A DNA stretch of 64,000 bases from Massariosphaeria phaeospora. Taxonomy: Eukaryota > Ascomycota > Dothideomycetes > Pleosporales. Under the pieces are notes generated by a model. That model was not told the origin of the DNA, did not search any database, and worked only from the letters and a program-made list of their open reading frames with translations. Location: the NCBI GenBank assembly GCA_011032825.1, contig JAADJZ010000006.1, positions 1,178,001-1,242,000 on the forward strand, given 5' to 3'. This document shows, piece after piece, positions 9,328 to 18,571 of this stretch (the stretch's first letter is position 1; each line of letters begins with the position of its first letter). The position numbers and the translations under genes were made by a program.

Positions 9328-10039
9328 GCTGCGGGCCGGTGGCAGTATATCGGAGATCGATTGCTATATTCATGAGGTGAGCTAACGAGAAGTAACGCCT
9401 CAAGCGACTTACCTGGGACGTTATGTTATGCTGAAGGATTTCGGAATAATGCCAAATGGGTAACAAGAATAAATAGAGGCTCACGGTCGAAAACCACCAG
9501 CGCGGGTATCCGGCTCGTGAACGTGTTGTTGTGTGTGTGATGGGTCAAGTTGCTTGGCAAAATCTTCAGAAGGCGCGAGATTGTGCCAAGGTCGGCTATT
9601 CTTTAGCGTCTTGGAACCTTAAAATCTTTCGGGTTGCAAGTGCGGGGTGGAGTGAATGCGCGAGCACGTGCCCGTTGAAGCTTTCACTGAACTTCACAAG
9701 CCTACTTGCAGGCTAGGACAGCAAGCAAGACTAAAGACGTAGAACAATAGTTCATGGTAGCTGGAACTGATTTCATCGGTGCTCTGTGTTAGCATGTTTG
9801 TACAAATCGAATGATGAAGCGCAAACAAAGTAAGCAAACTTACGATTTTTTGTATATCAATTGATCTCACAGTCTCATAACTGAAGTCGTCTACTGTCTC
9901 TCATATACTGCGGTTTTTTTTAATACTTTAAGTGTCAGCATACTGAAAATCGAAGCTTGAATCTATTATATTACGTCGTTCTCAACCTTTTTATATACGC
10001 TTGTAGTCTTGAGCATATGGCTTTCTCAAGTGCTATGCA
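9328..10039. other. Spacer between two family genes
   Basis: No coding frame of note. The stretch is AT-rich from about 9780 and should hold the promoter of the 8407-9327 gene and the 3' end of the 10040-11092 gene. Confidence 0.4.
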
Positions 10040-11092
10040 CTAGCCGTCACGCGTCTCATTATCCTGCTCGGCCTGTTTCTCATAGTCCTCCTCGGCCTCA
10101 TGACTCGCCTCCTGAACTTCGTCATATTCTTTTACAGCCTTCTCCAAGACATTCTTCCTCGCCTTATCTGCAAGTGTCACCAGCTTGAGATGCTCCTCAT
10201 GCTTTTGCTTCTCCTGCTCATCGTCGGAATCGATCGGCGACGGGAGAGTCGCCATGTTCAATAATGCTTGGCCGTGAGCAGCGCCGTCTTCCCTCTCCAC
10301 CATCTGATAGCTAGTTCCCCTGTAGCTAGACATCAGCCCCTCTGGAGTCCAGACACGTTGCTTTAATTGGCTTGCCCATAACCAACGCCTCTCTGTAATA
10401 TTACCAGAATCGTCCATGGGCATCGGCTCGCGGCCGATCAGCTTCTCTTGGGCGTGCTCGTACCATTTCTTAAGTTCTGTTTCAGACTCATCTACGCTCT
10501 GTTCGAGGAACGCATGCAGGCGCTCGTGGGCTTCCGGAGTGTCAATCTCCGTTGGTATCTCTAGTTCTTTTTTGATGTGCGCGAACTCTGCGAGCATATC
10601 TGGCGAGATCACAGGTTTATATACCTCGTCTTCAGCCTTACCCTTCAGCTTAGTCTGAAGTCGCGCTTTAAGCTTCGGAACTATGGTGTCACACTCGACC
10701 TCGAACTCCCTGTACTTTCGCTTCCTACGCTCATGGACTATGTTCTGGTTCTCGTCGGGCCTCACAAACCCTTGAAAGTAGGAATTGAAGTAGAGACATA
10801 TCTCAGGTCCTTCAGGTTTGCTGATCGGCTTCCTCAACGCGGCTGTGAGAAGCAGGCTATAGTAAAGCTGGATCCAGAGCTCTTCTTCTTCTTGATGTGT
10901 CAGCTTGGTCTTAGCTGCGGGGGCATCATCATTCTTCGCAGCTTTACCCGAGGGCGTCTCTCGAGATGATATCGGCTGATTGTTCTTAGTGCTATCTGGT
11001 GCCGCCTTTTCAATAGTTCCGTTCTTGTTTCGCTTCGTTTTCTTGGCTGCCGGTGCGGAAGTTTGGTCTTTGCGTTTTCGCTTTCCTGCCAT
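10040..11092 (-). CDS. Nuclear SANT-like family protein, paralogue of 3709-4821
   Basis: A single-exon gene of 350 residues starting MAGKRKRKDQ, a strong basic nuclear-signal candidate, with a second cluster at AAKKTKRNKN. The core at residues 64-178 reads LTHQEEEELWIQLYYSLLLT, then AALRKP, ICLYFNSYFQGF, and YKPVISPDMLAEFAHIKKEL. It aligns along its whole length with residues 119-230 of the protein at 3709-4821. The rest is rich in charged helices (residues 190-345) that may form a coiled coil, ending in a Glu/Asp-rich tail. No enzyme motif is present. The gene lies in a minus-strand run with its relatives. Family membership is clear from the sequence; the role in DNA or chromatin binding is inferred from the basic N-terminus and the SANT-like helix. 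Confidence 0.75.
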   Translation of the reverse strand: MAGKRKRKDQTSAPAAKKTKRNKNGTIEKAAPDSTKNNQPISSRETPSGKAAKNDDAPAAKTKLTHQEEEELWIQLYYSLLLTAALRKPISKPEGPEICLYFNSYFQGFVRPDENQNIVHERRKRKYREFEVECDTIVPKLKARLQTKLKGKAEDEVYKPVISPDMLAEFAHIKKELEIPTEIDTPEAHERLHAFLEQSVDESETELKKWYEHAQEKLIGREPMPMDDSGNITERRWLWASQLKQRVWTPEGLMSSYRGTSYQMVEREDGAAHGQALLNMATLPSPIDSDDEQEKQKHEEHLKLVTLADKARKNVLEKAVKEYDEVQEASHEAEEDYEKQAEQDNETRDG

Positions 11093-12053
11093 GTTTAGTA
11101 ATGCAGTGCGGCGCTTAATAAAGTCTTTGGGTGGAAACGAGTTGTTTAGGTCAGTCGGGTTTCAACAGAGAAGAGATCATGAAGATGTATAGTTCTATCG
11201 AGGTGTGAGCTCGTCGTCAGCTTTATGCAGCAGTATAAGATAATGCCCTGTCCGATTTCGTTCATACATTGTACACGCATGAGTCTGATAGTATTAAACA
11301 CCACGATTATGTGTCGTGGAACACCCTTCCTGACAATAGCATTGTGTAAATTCCTTGAATGCCATTGTCCTAAAAATAGCATACTTTTGAATTGCAACAT
11401 TGTATATACGTAAACGTTCAAAGAGAAGAAATCATGGCTCACTGTGCAAGGTTGTTACTTCTTTAGCGAGTTTGATATTCTGAGGATGTGGTCCAGCATT
11501 ACTGCATAGGCCTTTCATCCAAGTCGAGATTGATGCCTAGTGCGATACTACCTAATCATACATACGCCCTGAAGAGTCTTTCAGCGCTCGACTCATATAT
11601 ACTCTACTACGAATCGCTAATACATGTAGCAGCTAAAGAAACTATATAATCGAACTATACGAATAGCTACTTACAAGTCTCATCAGAACCCCACTGAATA
11701 TCAAACCATACGCCCCGAGTCTATCTTCCTCACCAACCTAGATTCCTCATCTTAATCCGAGATATCTAGACATCTAGATAAAATCGAACGAAGGGGATGT
11801 TGCAATTGAACCTTGTAATAGCACTAAAACAATAGTGAAAACTTGATACGTGGATAGAGAGTTACCACACTGAAAAGAAACCTAATCAAATACTACTTCT
11901 AAGGTCTTGGTCCACCGCCATATCAAACATGAACTTACAAACATGATGTACAATACCATCATGGGCCTTAATACTTACCCACAAACCAAAATCCACTCTT
12001 CCGAAGCCCATTGTATCTCAATCCGACTGATCTCAAATGGCTTCCGTCCAAAT
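11093..12053. other. AT-rich spacer
   Basis: No coding frame with support. It lies between the start of the 10040-11092 gene and the stop of the 12054-14822 gene, so it holds one promoter and one terminator region. Confidence 0.4.
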
Positions 12054-14822
12054 TCACTTCTTCCTCGGCTTCTTCTTCGAGCCATTATCATCTTCGTCTG
12101 GGGCTTTCCGCTTTCGGCCTTTGGATTTACCCTCCGGAACTTCAAAAACGTCATCATCAGGAGTTAATCCTTCAATTGACTCTTCAGCGTCTGGAACTGG
12201 TTTCCCACTCTTTTTTAGGTCTTCAACATTCTTAGCCTGACTAACCAATTTCTTGAATATTGAACCTTCCTTAGCGTGTCTGAATTGTCCCCTTATAGCC
12301 TCAAAGTCACGAGGCGGTCGCCCAAGTTGCTGAAGAGTCTGGTTGAAAGGATGCAGGAAATTATTTTCTACCCATCCCTCTCTACCAAGATTCAAAATGG
12401 TAGTTATGCCTTCGCGCTGTATCAATCTGTAGATTACGCTCCAAAACGCCCTACGATCCTGGTCGGTCCATGGCGGCTTAGGGGTCTTCTTATTTGTGTC
12501 TCGTCGTATAATCTGCAGGGCATTACTGTTCCATTTTCGGTACCAATCTGGGTTGTTTGGGTCGACATTATGGAGGAATCTAGACATGTCTTTTCCGGAA
12601 ACGTATTCATGGGTGTCCTTTCTGAACTTTCGAACTATTGGTACGGGTCTCCATTCTTCTTTATTTCGGACCCAGCAATTCCTGCCCTTGTCCTCGAGCC
12701 ACTTTGTGACGTTCTTTTTGCTGCCATCTTGTGGTTTTGGGACTTCTGGATTCCTGGGCAACTGGTAGTACATATTTTTATCTTTTTCGGCCTCGTTTTT
12801 TTCCCCGTCTTCCTGTTCGCTAGCCTTATTGTTTGTCTCGTCTACAGCGCTATTCAACTCTGGGATGATATCAATCTGCGTATGTATCGTGGCTGAACCA
12901 GTGATTGTGTATCTGTAGATTGCCCGGCACTCCTTTGGATTCGTTGGGTCTACTTCGATTGTCTCTGTTCCAACTGGTTTTTGGCCTTGTTGTGCTTTCT
13001 TGAGGCGTGAAACCTGTTTGTGCGACGCGCCTGTTTCGTCATCCCCATTGTCGGAAGTACTATCGGAATCAGAAGCTCCGGAGGCTGAACGAGGTTCCGG
13101 GAGCTCTTGTGGACCAGGAGCTGTTTTAGGCACAGCCTTATACTTTTCTTCCATTTGCTCGTTAGTGAGATTGTCTTTTATCCAGCCGAGAATTGTTTGT
13201 GCGGTAACGTTACGCCGAGTGCCGTGAGCGGATTGGAACTTCTTGAGTAGGTCTCCAGCTTGTTGGAGGAGTTTGATTTGTTCATCACGATCTTTGTCCT
13301 CTGAGTTGGGATCGGCGCCGCCATTGCACTTTTTCTTGGAACACGCTAGGTAAGACTTTGTGAATAAGTCGCCGTCGTCTTCGTCGTCGTTGTCGGTATT
13401 TGCAGGTCCTGAGCTCGGAGGATCATCACCCTGGCCTTCATCCCTCCTAGACTCATCGGGCTGCTCACTCCCAGCTTCGGAGAACTGTTGATCAATGTCC
13501 TTGTTGCGTACAGGGTCCTCTTTACGTCTGTCATATGCATCACGACGTCCAGGGTACTGCTTTTTGTTGACCACGCCACCCCGCTGTTTGAAAGTCGCTC
13601 CGGTATAGAGAATGGGTTGTTGTGTTTCTGGAATGGGAATGCGCTGGTCATTTTCGTCTAGTACATAAACTTCTTTCTCAACTAACCGGGGCTTTCCACG
13701 TTGTCCTTTTAGAAAGCCGGCCTCAACTTTTGGCGTTCCGTCTCCATTGCATTCATAAGTAAAATCTTGGACAATGGAAGGTACCATTTGAGTCTTGTAG
13801 CGCTTACGCTTATCGGGTCGCACGTGCGATTCTCCACGTCGAACTGACCATTTGCCTTTAGCAATGGCCAGACCCCAGTCTTTCCGCTCCCACGACGTTT
13901 TGACTCCATCCACTTTGTGCTCGAATGCAGAATAGTACTTCTTATGACCAGGTGGCAATAGCTTTTCAGAATTGTCTTTGAATCCTGAAGGCTTGTCTTC
14001 CACCTCTTTTCTTCTCGCCTCAATGGCATCTTTGTCCACTTGTACTTCGGCCTCCGCGTCTTCTGTTTCGTGATTCAATGTTTCCACGTCCTCGGTGTTT
14101 GCTTGCTGGTTCTGTTGGCCACGGGGAGAGAACTTTTCTCTCAAATGCGACTGACGATCGCGCCACTTTGTCGTGATCCGCAAATCTTGGGGATAGCGGT
14201 GCAAAATATCTGGTCCCAATTTTTCTGGCATCTTGTCTCGTACCCCGATGCCCCATTTGTTGTACAGCCTGATCAAATCCCACGCGAAGTCCCTTGTTTT
14301 CTCCTTCGACATGTTCTTCTCCAATAGCTTGTTTCGCCTATTCCATACATTCTGGTAGTAATGGAAATCTTCCCAGTATCCTACAGCATTTGCGAGATCC
14401 TTAGAATACTTGCGTTTCTCGTTAAGATCCTTTAAAGCCTCGTTGGCTTCGCCCATTGAAGTCTCCATCTGCTGTCGAACGTCTTCATTATAAATTTCAC
14501 CAGTAGCGACATCAAAGATTTCCCCGTCATTCATGTCGAAGTCCTTTGTACCATCCACATCTGTAGCTGAGTCAGGTCGCCAGCCGCCCTTGTTCCATTT
14601 GTGATCCAAGGCTGCCATATGATTATCGACGTCATTTTTTACGTCTTCGTCCCTGGCCCGGTCTTGAAAATATACCAACCAGTCATGCAGCTTCTGCCGC
14701 ATGCTATCCATCCATCGCTGCATACCATCCGCGGATTTAGGTTCCGTCGGCCAATCTTCAAGCGGATCTTTGGGTTTTTTGGGCGGGTCATTTCTGCCTG
14801 TCTTTGACCGGGTTTGCATCAT
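12054..14822 (-). CDS. Large SANT-like family protein, two-module fusion
   Basis: An uninterrupted 922-residue frame; the first two codons are both ATG. Residues 1-260 match the 8407-9327 protein: MQRWM at 34-38, YWEDFHYYQN at 149-158 and a later ECNGDGT. The part from about residue 480 matches the proteins at 15574-16791 and 18572-20957. Shared there are GDLFTKSYLAC, HTQIDIIPEL, VRKFRKDTHEYVSG near residue 727, and a helix starting WTDQDRRAFWSVIYRLIQ near 780, followed by a long helical segment. The tail is strongly basic (KGRKRKAPD, then SKKKPRKK at the very end), a likely nuclear signal. A long acidic linker separates the modules (SGPANTDNDDEDDGD). The simplest reading is a fusion of two family modules, or an ancestor that later split. 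The function is unknown; nuclear location is inferred. Confidence 0.78.
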   Translation of the reverse strand: MMQTRSKTGRNDPPKKPKDPLEDWPTEPKSADGMQRWMDSMRQKLHDWLVYFQDRARDEDVKNDVDNHMAALDHKWNKGGWRPDSATDVDGTKDFDMNDGEIFDVATGEIYNEDVRQQMETSMGEANEALKDLNEKRKYSKDLANAVGYWEDFHYYQNVWNRRNKLLEKNMSKEKTRDFAWDLIRLYNKWGIGVRDKMPEKLGPDILHRYPQDLRITTKWRDRQSHLREKFSPRGQQNQQANTEDVETLNHETEDAEAEVQVDKDAIEARRKEVEDKPSGFKDNSEKLLPPGHKKYYSAFEHKVDGVKTSWERKDWGLAIAKGKWSVRRGESHVRPDKRKRYKTQMVPSIVQDFTYECNGDGTPKVEAGFLKGQRGKPRLVEKEVYVLDENDQRIPIPETQQPILYTGATFKQRGGVVNKKQYPGRRDAYDRRKEDPVRNKDIDQQFSEAGSEQPDESRRDEGQGDDPPSSGPANTDNDDEDDGDLFTKSYLACSKKKCNGGADPNSEDKDRDEQIKLLQQAGDLLKKFQSAHGTRRNVTAQTILGWIKDNLTNEQMEEKYKAVPKTAPGPQELPEPRSASGASDSDSTSDNGDDETGASHKQVSRLKKAQQGQKPVGTETIEVDPTNPKECRAIYRYTITGSATIHTQIDIIPELNSAVDETNNKASEQEDGEKNEAEKDKNMYYQLPRNPEVPKPQDGSKKNVTKWLEDKGRNCWVRNKEEWRPVPIVRKFRKDTHEYVSGKDMSRFLHNVDPNNPDWYRKWNSNALQIIRRDTNKKTPKPPWTDQDRRAFWSVIYRLIQREGITTILNLGREGWVENNFLHPFNQTLQQLGRPPRDFEAIRGQFRHAKEGSIFKKLVSQAKNVEDLKKSGKPVPDAEESIEGLTPDDDVFEVPEGKSKGRKRKAPDEDDNGSKKKPRKK

Positions 14823-15573
14823 ATACCAATTTTTGCTCGAGTCCGAGCTGCGATGTGTGATTCGGTTTGTTCCGCGTCGATGAGGTTCGCGGAATGTTGT
14901 CCAATTTTCTTTTGATGCTTGACTCGAGGCGCGGCGGCAAGCTGAGATATGTAGAAGCTGATGGGCCCGAGGTCCGCAGTCTCTTTGTTCGTCCGCTCTG
15001 TTACAAAGAGTTCGGGGCTACGATGCGCCTCCCTGACCGCACCTTTGTCTCGAGATCAAGGTCCGGCACAAAGCAGTCTGAGATTGGAAAAGGCACAAAG
15101 CGTCCATGCTGAAAGTAGTATATCAAAGCCAGACTGAAGGTTGCGTCAGTGCGTAGATAGGTGGCGAGTCGTTCGCCCAAGCATTTCGGGTGGGACCGCA
15201 GTACGTGTGATAACGGCTTATGTAAACCTCGCCCTAACGAATCGACATGGCTGAGGACTCTGGCATTCGGCGTGCTTTCGCCTGTCTTTCGTATGGGATT
15301 AGAGAGTCATGGAACGCAATTCTACCTAGACACGACTACCCAGGTATTAAATGGCAGAAAAACAAAAGCGGTAAAACGACCCGCTACATAGTACAGGTAG
15401 AATAAATTAGGGATCTCTTCAATTTGGACTGGCAATGAGCACGTAGAAACTGAGGGATGATGTATAGAATTATGTGTAGAGATGAATCAATGAGTATGAT
15501 CACACATGGAAAGCAATGCTCGACGATCGTATAGATACTACCCATTCTCTGAGAGGCCTTTGACCAACCCTGC
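14823..15573. other. Spacer between two family genes
   Basis: Nothing recognisable apart from the 5' flank of the 12054-14822 gene. No open frame has coding character. Confidence 0.4.
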
Positions 15574-16791
15574 TTACTTCCTACCGGACTTTTTCTTCTT
15601 CTTAAGGGCCGGTTCTTCAGCGTTCTCATCATCCGCAGCAGCGTCGTCGGGGACATTGCGCTTGCGCTTGCCCTTCTTCTCGGGCTGGGCCTCAGCGTTC
15701 TCGTCCTCTCCATCAGCCGCGTCGGCTCCGTCGGCTCCGTCACGCTCGTCAGAGTTCTCGTCCTCGTTAGACTGCGCTATCTTGCGCTTGTCTTTTGCTG
15801 ACCTCTTCTTAGGTTTGTGCACAAAGGCGTTGACTGGGTGCGACTCTGAGTGCAGGATGTTTTCCTTTTTGTCAAGTCTAGCTTGCAGGCCATCCGCCTG
15901 AGTCTTAAGATCCTTGACTTCTTGCACATTCTTGAACTGATTGGTGATGCTGTCATACGAACGTGGCGTTAACCCTTGAGAGGCTCGCCAAGCATTGACT
16001 GCATCCCTGACAGAGTCGTAGAATGCTTTATCCAACTTCCTGATACTTCGCAAGCCCTGGTGTTGAATCCGCTGGTTTAGAAGATTTCCGAATATCGTCA
16101 TCTCTTCGAGACGCCACTGCTGTTTGGGTAGCTTTTTGTACTTAGTATCGTTCCGAACAAAGATCTGATTGAGCCAACTGTTGTAACCGTCCTTCTGATT
16201 CGCGTCGTTAGGATCGACGGGAAATTTGGCGGTCCCGTCATAGCCGCGGATATATTCGTTGGTGCTCGTCTTAAACTTGCGGAAGATGTACTTAGGCGTC
16301 CATGTCTCTTGATCCGCACCTGCACCGCGAGTCCATGTACATTCCTCAGACAATTTGTTCTCTTTGTCTTTGGTCCACAGAAGGTTCTTCTTTGCTGGGA
16401 TGCTTGACTTTGGTGGGAGGATAAAAAACTCGTCTTCGTCAGAGTCCGCTGGTGCATCGTGGATCTCAGGGATTTCGTCAAATTGCCGATACGACTTCGG
16501 CTTCTTGTCAGGCAGCTTCCGGATAAGCTCTACGAGGCAGATCTCAGCGTCTTGGGGGTGCGCCATCATTCTCTCCCCTTCTAATTGCGGCTTTTGTATA
16601 AGGGCCCTTTCATAATGTGGCCAGTCGACTTCCTTCCTTGCTCCGCATGTACCACCCGAAGCTGCTGGACAATCGGGGTTGGAACACCTAAAGTACGATT
16701 GGGTGAACAAATCACCGCCACTCTCCCCATCGTTGGCGATGCTGTTCGTCGTAGCCTGTTCAGGCGGCGCCCGGTCGCTGGATTCTGCCAT
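15574..16791 (-). CDS. SANT-like family protein, C-module type
   Basis: From the ATG at 16791 the frame encodes 405 residues starting MAESSDRAPP. The frame is open twelve codons further but begins there with TTG, so 16791 is preferred. Residues 23-45 read GDLFTQSYFRCSNPDCPAAS, a Cys-bearing segment shared with the 922-residue protein and possibly metal binding (two close Cys, then TCG). Further on come YRQFDEIPEI, IFRKFKTSTNEYIRGYDG, YNSWLNQIFVRND, and the helix WRLEEMTIFGNLLNQRIQ. All recur in order in the genes at 12054-14822 and 18572-20957. The C-terminus is acidic, then basic (KKGKRKRN and KKKKKSGRK), so a nuclear protein is likely. It has only the C-terminal module. The function is unknown. 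Confidence 0.75.
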   Translation of the reverse strand: MAESSDRAPPEQATTNSIANDGESGGDLFTQSYFRCSNPDCPAASGGTCGARKEVDWPHYERALIQKPQLEGERMMAHPQDAEICLVELIRKLPDKKPKSYRQFDEIPEIHDAPADSDEDEFFILPPKSSIPAKKNLLWTKDKENKLSEECTWTRGAGADQETWTPKYIFRKFKTSTNEYIRGYDGTAKFPVDPNDANQKDGYNSWLNQIFVRNDTKYKKLPKQQWRLEEMTIFGNLLNQRIQHQGLRSIRKLDKAFYDSVRDAVNAWRASQGLTPRSYDSITNQFKNVQEVKDLKTQADGLQARLDKKENILHSESHPVNAFVHKPKKRSAKDKRKIAQSNEDENSDERDGADGADAADGEDENAEAQPEKKGKRKRNVPDDAAADDENAEEPALKKKKKSGRK

Positions 16792-16838
16792 GCTCAGACT
16801 GTGTTGTGATATAATTGTTGCGAGCAAAGTTCGCGGTG

Positions 16839-16846
16839 TATATATA
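16839..16846 (-). promoter_or_regulatory. Candidate TATA box of the 15574-16791 gene
   Basis: TATATATA lies about 48 bp upstream of the chosen ATG on the minus strand, which supports the ATG at 16791 over the earlier TTG. This is a sequence match only. Confidence 0.35.
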
Positions 16847-18571
16847 GGCCCGGTAGTTTAAACAATGGTGGCGTTGACGAGGGACAATGCCGGCGTTTGC
16901 CCGCCCGGGGCCACAAGCACCAGCTCTTTGAAAGGCGTTGACCAACCACGATGAGACTAGATAGTGAAAGAAACATCAAAGGGACAGGCGGAGTATGGAG
17001 ACAGCCGGATCGATCTAGCCTGACTAGCTCCCTCAAAGAAGACGCAGAGTCCTCGGTACACTGTCCTCGATAGTGACATGTATAGTGGCCGAGCTCCATC
17101 AGCACCGAACACCCATGTAGTAACGGTTTGAGTAATCGGTAAACTAATCCAGAGAGAACGAGAACAGCTCACAGCCGGTATACCTTCCGGTCGTCCACGC
17201 GGGTCGCGGGTTCGGCCCAGGCCCCCGAAACCCCCAATACCCAGACCGATGAGCTTGATACCAGAGGCGCCCGCGCCCTGCATATATATGTCCAAGCAGC
17301 AGGAATGTTTGCTCGTCGCGGGCATGATCTGGCGATTGCTTATTTGTCCCAAAAGCATACCTCGTGAACAAGCTGAGACCGCGTGGACGCCTTGCCTGAT
17401 ACCGCCAGGCCATGACCAGAGTGCTTTGTCTGGGGTTCATGGTCTACTGTGACTTTCGTCCAGAAGAACAAACTTATCTGAGGCCTATGCTCTTTCAGCT
17501 TTCAGAGTTTGCGCGGTTCGTAGCTAGTTGCTCCTGAGTAGCACACGCAAATTCCCCGGGGCCGCTGATGAGACATACCTATACTAGCAACCCTTGCGAC
17601 ATGGAATACGAGCCCTCCCAAGTCCAAACTCATGGCAGCTACTGGCCGTATAGGTCGAAAGTATCCGGACAGTATGCTCTATCCGAGAATACTTAGTTTG
17701 TCCGGATACCTTTGACGAGGCGCTGTAATAGCAGTGACCCAAGCAAGGCGTTACCACTGCACCATAGAACGTAGCGCAGTTTGTAGAAACATTGCCGTTT
17801 TTCTTGTCCGCACTGCTCCGTCCGTGTGTGTCCTGTCCATGACCGTACCCGACACCTCGACAAATACAGTCCTAAACATATGTCATTACCATCGCTTCAG
17901 AGTAACACTCCCTCACAACACTCGTTAGCAGTAACAAACCTTCCGAGCAACACTCTTCCACAACATACCTTGTTGAGTTCCACTCCCTCGACTCCACATG
18001 CATTCCAGTCCATTTACACGCTTTCACTCGCGTGCTGAGTCTTTCACTCCTCTCGCCCTTTCCTTTTTGTTTTCACCCTTGTTCTCACTGCATCTTCTCG
18101 CTCTCCACACGCAACTCCCCCACACCATGTCGTCACCCTACACACGCCCACTCTTCACTCCCCCCCACCCCCACACGCCGACGCACCCACGCACCCACGC
18201 GCCTACGCGTACGCACAACTCTCTGGACCTCCTCTTACATAAGCCGATTCCACAGCCTTCCATTTTCCTCCCGCTTCCGCTTCCACTTTTCCCCAACCCA
18301 ACTACACCCCACCACACCACCTCACTCACACCCCGCACCGGCGCCCATTTTGTCCAACTGCCTGTGTACACGAATTGCTTACTCCCTGACCCAGATCTTG
18401 TCCACCCCTCTTGTGCTCTACTCGTCCACTTGTCAAGCCGCCTTTCGCCCGCCGCTGTACTGCTTACTCCCAATCTGTTTACTTGTCGTCCGGCTGGATT
18501 TTGACCTGAGCTGGACTGAGCGGAATTGACCTGAACCGGAATTAGCTGAACTGAGCTGAGCTGTTGTCGCC
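16847..18571. other. Long spacer between divergent family genes
   Basis: No gene is supported. The stretch holds an 11-bp inverted repeat (17661-17709) and, from about 18000 to 18500, a pyrimidine-rich low-complexity tract with ACGCACCCACGC-type repeats. That tract opens spurious frames on both strands and probably belongs to the promoter and 5' UTR of the plus-strand gene at 18572. A CTGAGCTGAGCTG repeat precedes its ATG. Confidence 0.5.
17661..17709. repeat. 11-bp inverted repeat with 27-base spacer
   Basis: GTATCCGGACA at 17661-17671 is perfectly inverted as TGTCCGGATAC at 17699-17709. It could be a regulatory palindrome or the remnant of a very small element. No flanking duplication is evident. 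Confidence 0.6.
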
